In this document: positions 1 through 5,304 of the stretch, piece after piece
Layout of the letters: each line of letters begins with the position of its first letter
How positions within the stretch are numbered: the stretch's first letter is position 1
Source: Bacteroidota bacterium
Lineage (GTDB): Bacteria; Bacteroidota; Bacteroidia; Bacteroidales; Prolixibacteraceae
Length of the DNA: 5,304 nucleotides
Reading direction: 5' to 3'
Assembly (NCBI GenBank): GCA_030695265.1
Contig: JAUYTA010001026.1
Coordinates: 1 to 5,304, forward strand
Position numbers and translations under genes: made by a program
The notes under the pieces: generated by a model
What the model saw: the letters and a program-made list of their open reading frames with translations, nothing else
Database searches by the model: none
What the model was told of the DNA's origin: nothing

Positions 1-245
1 TCCTTGATACTGAAACTGCCCAGTTTCCGGTCGTTGAACAGTATTTCTCCGTTCAAAGGTTTCTGAAAACCGGTCAGTGTTCGCAACAAAGTGCTTTTTC
101 CAATTCCGTTACTGCCAATCAATGCAATTAATTCTCCGGAATGTGCATTCACATTGATTCCTTCCTTGATGGCAACAAAGCTTTTCCCCTTCTTGTATCC
201 CACAGAAAGGTTTCGTACCGTAATATTTACTTGTTGGTTGCTCAT
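1..245 (-). CDS. ABC transporter ATP-binding protein, FecE/BtuD type (partial, N-terminal 81 codons)
   Basis: Cytoplasmic nucleotide-binding subunit expected to power the importer encoded just upstream (permease and binding protein). My translation of the minus strand begins MSNQQVNITVRNLSVGY and shows an A-loop aromatic (Tyr17), then the Walker A P-loop GSNGIGKST at residues 44-52, with Lys50 and Ser51 for phosphate and magnesium binding, followed by LLRTLTGFQKPLNGEI, typical of FecE/BtuD-like ATPases. The Q-loop, LSGGQ signature, Walker B and H-loop lie beyond the left edge, so completeness cannot be judged; family members usually have about 250-340 residues. The start ATG (245-243) shares its A with the TGA stop of the permease gene, implying translational coupling. 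No Shine-Dalgarno sequence is evident, which is normal for Bacteroidetes. The ABC ATPase call is near certain; the iron-chelate/cobalamin subfamily rests mainly on the neighbours. Confidence 0.93.
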   Translation of the reverse strand, partial: MSNQQVNITVRNLSVGYKKGKSFVAIKEGINVNAHSGELIALIGSNGIGKSTLLRTLTGFQKPLNGEILFNDRKLGSFSIK

Positions 246-1288
246 CAGACCGAAGAAAATTTTCTGTTTTTTAAAATAATCCAGATAATTACAGGAATTC
301 CGACCAGTGCAGTTACCGAGTTAATTGGCAAAGTACTTTCGTAGCCGGGCATTTGCGAAACGATGTCGCTTAAAAGCATTACAATTGAACCAAGCAGCAA
401 ACTCGAAGGAATCAATATTTTATGCCGGGCTGTTTTAAACAGCAAACGGCCAATGTGCGGCACTGCAATTCCGATAAATCCAATGGGGCCGCAAAAAGCA
501 GTGATGCTGCCGGCCAGAATACTGGTGCTGGTAAATACCAGAAAACGGGCATTACGAACCCGTAATCCCATACTTTTTGCGTATTGTTCGCCCAACAACA
601 TCACATCGAGCGATTTAATACTGAAAAAGCTCAAAAACAATCCGATAATTACTGAAGGAATCAGCACATTCAACTGCGACTTTGTTACACTTCCCAAACT
701 TCCCATCGTCCATATAACAAACGATTTAAGCATCGACTCGTTACTGAAATACTGAAGGATATTTACCAAAGCGCCCGAAGCGCTTCCGAATAACATTCCA
801 AGAATCAGAATGGTGAGAATATCTTTGATGCGGATTGAAACGGCCAGAATCAGAAACAGCACAAGTGCGGAACCCAGCCAGGCTACTATTACCAAAGCCC
901 ACGAGCCACTAATGGTAAAAAGTCCCAGTGTAAACACGGATGAAAATCCCAAAACCAAAATCGCAACGCCCAGACTGGCACCGGCGCTGATACCCAAAAC
1001 AAAAGGACCAGCGAGTGGATTTCTGAAAATTGTTTGCATTTGCAAGCCACTTATTGACAATGCCATACCTGCCATTACCGCAGTGATCGCTTTAGGCAAT
1101 CTGAAGTCAACAATGATGCTTTTTATTTCAGGATTGACATCACCGGTTCCTGTAAGAACCTGCAAAATGGTTTTAAACGGGATCAGTAACGAACCGAAAA
1201 ATATATCGAGAATAAACAGCAGAGTGGCAAGCAAACCCAGCAAGCCAAACAGCAGTGTATTTCTTGGAATCAGCAGGTTTTTCAGCAT
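245..1288 (-). CDS. FecCD/BtuC-family ABC transporter permease
   Basis: Inner-membrane channel subunit of an importer for iron-siderophore, heme or cobalamin, presumably acting as a homodimer with the ATPase encoded downstream. The 347-residue length matches the family, and the protein is strongly hydrophobic with roughly nine or ten membrane segments, the first at about residues 11-31. The FecCD hallmark lies at about 63-105: RLPKAITAVMAGMALSISG, then QMQTIFRNPLAGP and LGISAGAS. Further family blocks are LLGEQYAKSMGLRVRNAR (231-248), the cytoplasmic region that contacts the ATPase, GPIGFIGIAVPHIGRLL (267-283), and a C-terminal block at 317-340 (ESTLPINSVTALVGIP). The ATG at 1288-1286 overlaps by one base the TGA stop of the binding-protein gene, and its own stop overlaps the ATPase start the same way. 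Family assignment is firm. The transported substrate is unknown because siderophore, heme and B12 permeases share these motifs. Confidence 0.95.
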   Translation of the reverse strand: MLKNLLIPRNTLLFGLLGLLATLLFILDIFFGSLLIPFKTILQVLTGTGDVNPEIKSIIVDFRLPKAITAVMAGMALSISGLQMQTIFRNPLAGPFVLGISAGASLGVAILVLGFSSVFTLGLFTISGSWALVIVAWLGSALVLFLILAVSIRIKDILTILILGMLFGSASGALVNILQYFSNESMLKSFVIWTMGSLGSVTKSQLNVLIPSVIIGLFLSFFSIKSLDVMLLGEQYAKSMGLRVRNARFLVFTSTSILAGSITAFCGPIGFIGIAVPHIGRLLFKTARHKILIPSSLLLGSIVMLLSDIVSQMPGYESTLPINSVTALVGIPVIIWIILKNRKFSSV

Positions 1289-2415
1289 CAGTTCAGTTTT
1301 TGGTAATAGTGAAAAGCACTGTCTGACTTGATTTCAGGATGAAAAATATGAATCAGATCCCGCAATATTTCCTGCGGATTGGCTGCTCCGGTTTCCCAAA
1401 CTTCGTTGCCACCTGTCGGGTTCATTTGCTTGTTGTCGTTATAAACCATCTTCTTTTGCAATGCCGGAATTATCTTAAACCTTTCATCGCTTTCCAGAAT
1501 ATCCTGAATGCTGTTTGTCTGGCCGGTATTGATCCACAAATCGGCATGGGTGGCCTTCATAATGGCATTTTCGAGCGAAACAACAAAACTTTCGCGACTT
1601 GGATTATCTTTCCATATATAATCACCTCCGGCATCGGCAATCAGGTTGGCCATGTATGATTTTCCTCCCGGAACCCACCAGTTGTCCTTATAGGGCAAAC
1701 CGGAAAGAATAAGTGGTTTGTGCTTGCTTTCCGATACCATTTTTTTCATACTATCGTACTCCATAACAATCTCATTAAATACCTGTTGTGCGTAGTCAGT
1801 TTGATTATAGAATGAAGCTATAAACAGCAACCATTCAGCCCTGCCAAGTGGCGTTTCTTCCAGATATTCGGCATTAATTACAACCGGAATATTCAAATCT
1901 TTCATCTTCGAAAGATGGGCGGCTACATCTGCACCAATTCCGTAAGCCATCACCAAATCAGGTTTCATTTGAAGCAAAAGCTCGTAATTCAGGTTCTGAT
2001 CGTAACCCACATCGTGCACCAAACCTTGCTCAATGCCTCTTCTTACAATTGGATTTGAAACAAAGTCTTTTCCTGAAACGCCCATAATTGTGGATTCCAA
2101 TCCCAATTTCTGGATGAATCCAATGTGGGTTGTTGACAGAACGACCACTTTTTCAACCGGCGTTCGGATAATTGCACGGTTGGCCAGAGAATCTGGAATA
2201 TCAATACTTTTAGGAATCAGGTAATAGGAATAAATGAAATTCCGGGCATTTTCCCAGGGGTTAAAAACATCCAGCCGGGTTATCTCTCCCATTTTGACGA
2301 TGTGAAATCCGTGGGCAAACTGATTTGAATCAGGTTTGATTTGCTTATGTGGTAGATTACCACATGAAAACAATCCTGAAATGAGCACACAAAGTAAAAG
2401 TATTCTGATCTTCAT
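1288..2415 (-). CDS. ABC transporter substrate-binding lipoprotein (FecB/BtuF-like, periplasmic binding protein family)
   Basis: Captures the substrate in the periplasm and delivers it to the permease. The 375-residue protein starts with a lipoprotein signal peptide: a hydrophobic stretch, then a lipobox LFSC with Cys18 as the predicted acylated residue. After a linker of about 65 residues comes a two-lobed PBP fold (about 84-358), recognisable from VVVLSTTHIGFIQKLG (89-104), KPDLVMAYG (151-159), EETPLGRAEWLLFIASFY (186-203), WVPGGKSYMANLIADAGGDY (247-266) and the C-terminal GGNEVWETGAANPQEILRDL (335-354). By analogy with BtuF, acidic residues in the two lobes, such as Glu194, may dock onto permease arginines; this is inference. 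The family serves siderophores, heme and cobalamin, and I see no residue that decides between them. The stop overlaps the permease start by one base. The start is 21 bases after the end of the protease gene, so its promoter is either internal to that gene or shared with it. Confidence 0.92.
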   Translation of the reverse strand: MKIRILLLCVLISGLFSCGNLPHKQIKPDSNQFAHGFHIVKMGEITRLDVFNPWENARNFIYSYYLIPKSIDIPDSLANRAIIRTPVEKVVVLSTTHIGFIQKLGLESTIMGVSGKDFVSNPIVRRGIEQGLVHDVGYDQNLNYELLLQMKPDLVMAYGIGADVAAHLSKMKDLNIPVVINAEYLEETPLGRAEWLLFIASFYNQTDYAQQVFNEIVMEYDSMKKMVSESKHKPLILSGLPYKDNWWVPGGKSYMANLIADAGGDYIWKDNPSRESFVVSLENAIMKATHADLWINTGQTNSIQDILESDERFKIIPALQKKMVYNDNKQMNPTGGNEVWETGAANPQEILRDLIHIFHPEIKSDSAFHYYQKLN

Positions 2416-2431
2416 TTTGAATCGAAAAGTG

Positions 2432-2439
2432 CAAAATTA
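2432..2439 (-). promoter_or_regulatory. Possible Bacteroidetes -7 element upstream of the ABC importer operon
   Basis: On the minus strand TAATTTTG matches the Bacteroidetes -7 consensus TAnnTTTG. Its first three bases are the protease TAA stop codon, and it ends 16 bases before the binding-protein ATG. A transcript from here would have a leader of only about 10-13 bases. I could not find a TTG-type -33 element at the usual distance, so this may be a chance match in AT-rich sequence, with the operon instead transcribed from the protease promoter. Confidence 0.3.
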
Positions 2440-4626
2440 AGGGATATATGCAATTTTACCCACTATTGTCTGGCCACCAGCTTCAATATGAACAAAATAA
2501 AGTCCGGGTCTTTTACCTGAGAAATTCAGCATCAGTTCATTAGATCCATTAGAAATGCACGAAATATTTTGCAATTTACCAAGCAGATCATAAACAGCCA
2601 CATCTTCCGGGCAGTTAATCTCATCAGCAGTTTTAACTGTCAAATTCATATTTCCTTTGAGCGGATTTGGGTAAAATATAGCTTTGATGTCTTTATCGAT
2701 TATTACTGAATCAACCGATAAAGTATCAACATTACAGGCAATTAGTTCAGTAAGTAAGGCCGATCCATCGCCACTCAGATTTTGAGAATTATAAGTCACC
2801 CAGCCCGACTGATTTTTCAGGTAAAAGCTATTTGTCGAGTCAGATTTCCGGTTGGCCATATAGACAGCCAGCGTGTCGCCTTCATGTAATTCGTCAATAT
2901 TATAAGAAATAAAGAACTTGCCATTGGTTTTTACCGGGCTTTTAAACTTCAAATAATTCATTCCATCAACCCAGAATTTTTTAATGTCATATTTTTCGGA
3001 ATATAACAGTGTTTCCGGGAGCTCATTTCCTTCGTAAACCTGAACATTAATGAATGATTGTGCAAACAATGGATTGGTTTTAACCTTGGCTATTCCAAGC
3101 GAAATGCCCTGAACTTCACAGTTTTTTGTAGATGTAAATTGCTCAGCGAAATCAGTGAAACCTGCAAGGTTCGAACCGCTGAAATATCCTTTTTTTGTGA
3201 ATCCATTTATAATTTGAATGGCAGCATAACTGTCCTTATCTTTTATATTGGTGAAGGGTTTGCAGAGGGTAGTACCGGCAGCGGGCGACAAACCATCCAG
3301 TTTTTCAACATTCGAATTTACCGGATCGAGCCAGAATTTTAACTGTTTGGTTGTTTCTTTTCTGTAATCCCAGGCCAAAGAAAATTTTTCAAAAAAATCA
3401 TTTGTTGGAACCTGACAAGTAGCAGCCCCGCCAGTTAATGTGCCAATTACTTGTTTATTCTGGTCAAACAAAGGCCCTCCGGAAGAACCACTTTCTGTGA
3501 CACCATTGTCCCAACGCAAAATCTTCCAGAATCCTCTGGCTACGTAACTTGAGTTAAATGTTGCAGTCTGTGCAATATCTTTGTCAATCGCAATCTTTTT
3601 AATATCGCCTAACGGATGATGGATACTTACAGATGACGATGGTGCCTGCGTCTTTCGGTTCCAGCCGGCAAAATAAGGCCTGAAAGCATAAGGAACTGAG
3701 TTATTGAGCTGCACCAACGCAAAATCAAGACTGTCAAATGAGGCTTTTAAACTGCTTCCTGACAATGAACGGCTCACATCACTATCAATGGAAACACAGG
3801 ATGGCGCTTCGTAATTAAAAAGAAATACCGATAAACTTGCATTTCTTTCGTTGTTGATACAATGATTGGCTGTTAACAAAAATGGCGTTCTGTCATGCCT
3901 GGTATTGTTCATGAGTGTTCCGGTGCAAATCTCGGTACCAGCTATGATTATCCGGCAAACAGCATCCCTGATTTCTTCGGTTCCATCAGCAACATCGCAA
4001 TTCACATTTACATTACATGCACCAGATATTCCAAGTGGACGGTGGGTTCCGGAGGCAGTAACCCCGATAAAATCATGTGAAACCCTTGAAATTTCGATTT
4101 CACCTGGGAATGACGCTCCTTTGGGTTCTTCGTATTGAATAATCAATTCGTCATCAGCCAATGGTTCAACTGCAAGTACCTGACTAATTGAATTATTTGC
4201 TGAAGTGTAAGCCCCCTTAATCTCGCCGCTATTGGCGCCAATCAGGAAAAGCCGGGCATTTTCGGGCAATTTGAAACGACCAAAAATTACATTTAGCGAA
4301 TAAGCTCCCTCCGACCTTATTCTCAATTGCCAGACATTCAACTCATTATCAGAATACCACTTTCCCGAATTTTTCAGGTTAAATGAAACATCAAAAGGAT
4401 GGGCAAATTGAAACGGTTTGAGCATTGACTCAGCTGGATCGCGAAAAGAGGCCTGCCGAAGCTTAAAATGATCAACTGATGGTAAAATGATCAAATCGTC
4501 CGTAAAAACTGATTTAAGTTTTTCGATACGAACGGGAGTTCCACCTTGCGAGATTTGTCCTTTTACCATTATCGGAAAAAGGATCAGAAGAAATATGAAG
4601 GTGGTTATAGTTTTAAATAAAATCAT
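2437..4626 (-). CDS. Secreted lysyl endopeptidase-like trypsin-fold serine protease with T9SS C-terminal sorting domain
   Basis: Extracellular or surface endopeptidase predicted to cut after basic residues. Residue numbers use the ATG at 4626 (729 residues). I chose it over an in-frame ATG at 4740 because it opens directly into a signal peptide (residues 1-23, cleavage near VKG/Q), whereas the longer form would read through the promoter and palindrome and overlap the TatD gene. Order: signal peptide; propeptide, about 24-198; chymotrypsin-fold protease, about 199-446; beta-rich accessory region, about 455-635; T9SS type A sorting domain, about 650-729, with FYPNPLKG (651-658), VAVYDLLGK and RPGLYFVHI. 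The triad is His255 (LLTANHC), Asp301 (DFALVQL) and Ser382 (GSSGGP). Compared from memory with Achromobacter lysyl endopeptidase, all six disulfide cysteines align (204/404, 210/277, 234/256), as does the specificity aspartate (Asp225, here Asp410); its His210 is Thr398 here. Cys224 is extra. The fold is clear; Lys specificity is inferred. Confidence 0.92.
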   Translation of the reverse strand: MILFKTITTFIFLLILFPIMVKGQISQGGTPVRIEKLKSVFTDDLIILPSVDHFKLRQASFRDPAESMLKPFQFAHPFDVSFNLKNSGKWYSDNELNVWQLRIRSEGAYSLNVIFGRFKLPENARLFLIGANSGEIKGAYTSANNSISQVLAVEPLADDELIIQYEEPKGASFPGEIEISRVSHDFIGVTASGTHRPLGISGACNVNVNCDVADGTEEIRDAVCRIIIAGTEICTGTLMNNTRHDRTPFLLTANHCINNERNASLSVFLFNYEAPSCVSIDSDVSRSLSGSSLKASFDSLDFALVQLNNSVPYAFRPYFAGWNRKTQAPSSSVSIHHPLGDIKKIAIDKDIAQTATFNSSYVARGFWKILRWDNGVTESGSSGGPLFDQNKQVIGTLTGGAATCQVPTNDFFEKFSLAWDYRKETTKQLKFWLDPVNSNVEKLDGLSPAAGTTLCKPFTNIKDKDSYAAIQIINGFTKKGYFSGSNLAGFTDFAEQFTSTKNCEVQGISLGIAKVKTNPLFAQSFINVQVYEGNELPETLLYSEKYDIKKFWVDGMNYLKFKSPVKTNGKFFISYNIDELHEGDTLAVYMANRKSDSTNSFYLKNQSGWVTYNSQNLSGDGSALLTELIACNVDTLSVDSVIIDKDIKAIFYPNPLKGNMNLTVKTADEINCPEDVAVYDLLGKLQNISCISNGSNELMLNFSGKRPGLYFVHIEAGGQTIVGKIAYIP

Positions 4627-4646
4627 TTTCTGAAACCATTGAATTT

Positions 4647-4680
4647 CAAAAATAAGATAAATTATCTTATTGGATTCAAA
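4647..4680 (-). promoter_or_regulatory. Candidate Bacteroidetes promoter for the protease gene
   Basis: On the minus strand TATTTTTG (4654 down to 4647) matches the -7 consensus TAnnTTTG. TTTG (4680 down to 4677) lies 22 bases upstream, slightly longer than the roughly 19-21 base spacing usually described for the -33 element. Transcription would begin near 4641-4644, giving a short leader before the ATG at 4626, and this supports that start over the one at 4740. The 21-base palindrome fills most of the spacer and overlaps the first bases of the -7 element. Confidence 0.45.
4651..4671. repeat. Perfect 21-base palindrome (10-base arms, 1-base centre) in the divergent intergenic region
   Basis: The left arm AATAAGATAA (4651-4660) and right arm TTATCTTATT (4662-4671) are exact reverse complements around a single A at 4661. 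The symmetry breaks at the next flanking pair. The palindrome is AT-rich and not followed by a T-run in a converging context, so it does not look like a terminator. Its place between the start codons of two divergent genes, overlapping candidate promoter elements, suits a binding site for a dimeric regulator. Copies of TTCAAA flank it (4645-4650, 4675-4680, 4685-4690). The symmetry is observed directly; the operator role is inferred. Confidence 0.6.
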
Positions 4681-4704
4681 ATGTTTCAAATTCAGGTAAA
4701 TTTG
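4670..4704 (+). promoter_or_regulatory. Candidate Bacteroidetes promoter for the TatD-family gene
   Basis: TAAATTTG at 4697-4704 matches the -7 consensus TAnnTTTG and lies 19 bases before the ATG at 4724, implying a leader of roughly 13-16 bases. The best -33 candidate is TTG at 4670-4672, 24 bases upstream, which is longer than ideal and overlaps the right end of the palindrome. The -7 match is good but the -33 is weak. Confidence 0.4.
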
Positions 4705-4723
4705 ACCTTTTAACCGCTGTACT

Positions 4724-5304
4724 ATGTTTGAAATTGACATTCACACCCATCAGGTAAAAAGTGAAGTTTCTATCCGGATACTGAATATTTTTGCACAGGA
4801 TTTACCTTTTCTGAATGATAAATCATACTACTCAGCAGGACTTCACCCATGGCATATCGGGCTGTCCGATCCGGAAGAATGTTTGGAAGCAATTGAGCTT
4901 GCAACGGGTCAAAAAAACATGCTTGCAGTCGGCGAATGCGGTCTCGACCGATTGGTGTCGGTTGACTTCGCAATGCAGAAATTCTATTTCAGGAAGCAGA
5001 TTGAGATTGCTAAAAATCATTCTAAACCTCTGATTATTCATTGTGTACGGGCGTTTCCGGAACTAATGAAAATCAAGAAGGAAACGAGATCAGACATTCC
5101 ATGGATTATACATGGTTTTCATGGCAATCATCAAACAGCTTTGCAACTTTTGAGGCACAATTTTTATTTTTCTGTTGGCGAAAAGTTGCTCTCTGATCAA
5201 CGCAAAAAGGATATTTTGAAACTTCTTCCTGCTGACCGGCTGTTTCTGGAAACCGATGACGGCAATACCTCAATCAGCGGGATTTATTCACTGGCTGCAC
5301 AAAT
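4724..5304 (+). CDS. TatD-family metal-dependent hydrolase/DNase (partial, first 193 codons)
   Basis: Cytoplasmic TIM-barrel hydrolase; characterised TatD relatives are divalent-metal-dependent DNases, but the cellular role of this short Bacteroidetes form is unclear. The frame is open from ATG 4724 to the right edge without a stop; an in-frame TGA at 4703-4705 makes this the first available ATG. The start is also fixed by the metal-binding HxH motif in MFEIDIHTHQ (His7, His9), right at the N-terminus as in the family. Other expected ligands are present: Glu71 in VGECGLD, His106 in PLIIHCV, His130 in IIHGFHG and Asp178 in LFLETDD. SAGLHPWHIG (37-46) is another family block. Short members run to about 210-220 residues, so perhaps 20-30 residues are missing. 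The gene is divergent from the protease, with 97 bases between the starts, and nothing links its function to the ABC importer. Confidence 0.9.
   Translation, partial: MFEIDIHTHQVKSEVSIRILNIFAQDLPFLNDKSYYSAGLHPWHIGLSDPEECLEAIELATGQKNMLAVGECGLDRLVSVDFAMQKFYFRKQIEIAKNHSKPLIIHCVRAFPELMKIKKETRSDIPWIIHGFHGNHQTALQLLRHNFYFSVGEKLLSDQRKKDILKLLPADRLFLETDDGNTSISGIYSLAAQ

Noticed and set aside
91..1331. Plus-strand open frames of 62-173 codons opposite the ABC genes
   Set aside because: They lie antisense to well-supported permease and ATPase genes, have no recognisable domains and are explained by codon composition of the true strand.
2416..2436. Possible cobalamin riboswitch or terminator ahead of the importer operon
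   Set aside because: The gap is only 21 bases, has no inverted repeat, and is far too short for a riboswitch that would help identify the substrate.
4651..4671. Palindrome as a rho-independent terminator
   Set aside because: The stem has almost no GC, and the site lies between divergent start codons rather than after a stop codon.
4723..4730. TATGTTTG, a second TAnnTTTG match with TTTG 18 bases upstream on the plus strand
   Set aside because: It includes the TatD start codon. A transcript from it would lack the ATG and the essential HxH motif, so it is unlikely to serve this gene.
4627..4740. N-terminal 38-residue extension of the protease from an ATG at 4740
   Set aside because: It lacks signal-peptide character, crosses the palindrome and candidate promoters, and overlaps the divergent TatD gene; the start at 4626 opens into a clear signal peptide.
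4770..5041. Short open frames on both strands within the TatD gene
   Set aside because: They are shadows of the plus-strand TatD frame, which carries all the metal-binding motifs, and they show no family resemblance themselves.

Overview
The window comes from the chromosome of a Bacteroidetes (Bacteroidota) bacterium. The strongest sign is the secreted protease at 2437-4626, which ends in a type IX secretion (T9SS, Por_Secre_tail) sorting domain, a system essentially confined to this phylum. TAnnTTTG promoter-like elements, the lack of clear Shine-Dalgarno sequences and a lipoprotein substrate-binding protein fit the same assignment. A free-living or host-associated Bacteroidales/Marinilabiliales-type organism is plausible, but that rank is a guess.

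Layout, left to right. 1-245 (minus) is the N-terminal part of an ABC transporter ATPase cut by the window edge. 245-1288 (minus) is its FecCD/BtuC-type permease. 1288-2415 (minus) is its lipoprotein substrate-binding protein. These three read in the order binding protein, permease, ATPase, and both junctions are TGATG stop/start overlaps, so they form one translationally coupled import operon for an iron chelate, heme or cobalamin. The substrate cannot be settled from the sequence. 2437-4626 (minus) is a 729-residue secreted serine protease of the lysyl endopeptidase type, ending 21 bases upstream of the binding-protein gene. 4724-5304 (plus) is a divergent TatD-family metal-dependent hydrolase that runs off the right edge.

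The 97-base divergent intergenic region (4627-4723) holds a perfect 21-base palindrome and a candidate Bacteroidetes promoter for each direction. The palindrome lies where a repressor or activator could affect both. No tRNA, rRNA, CRISPR array, insertion sequence or riboswitch was recognised, and there is no gene-free stretch longer than 300 bases.

How the genes may work together: the protease is predicted to be exported and T9SS-sorted to the cell surface or medium, and the ABC importer moves a chelated nutrient from periplasm to cytoplasm. Their same-strand, 21-base spacing allows co-transcription and suggests, without proving, a protein-degradation plus metal/cofactor-scavenging unit. I see no wholly new system here. 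The most informative items are the palindrome/divergent promoter and the altered active-site surroundings of the protease.
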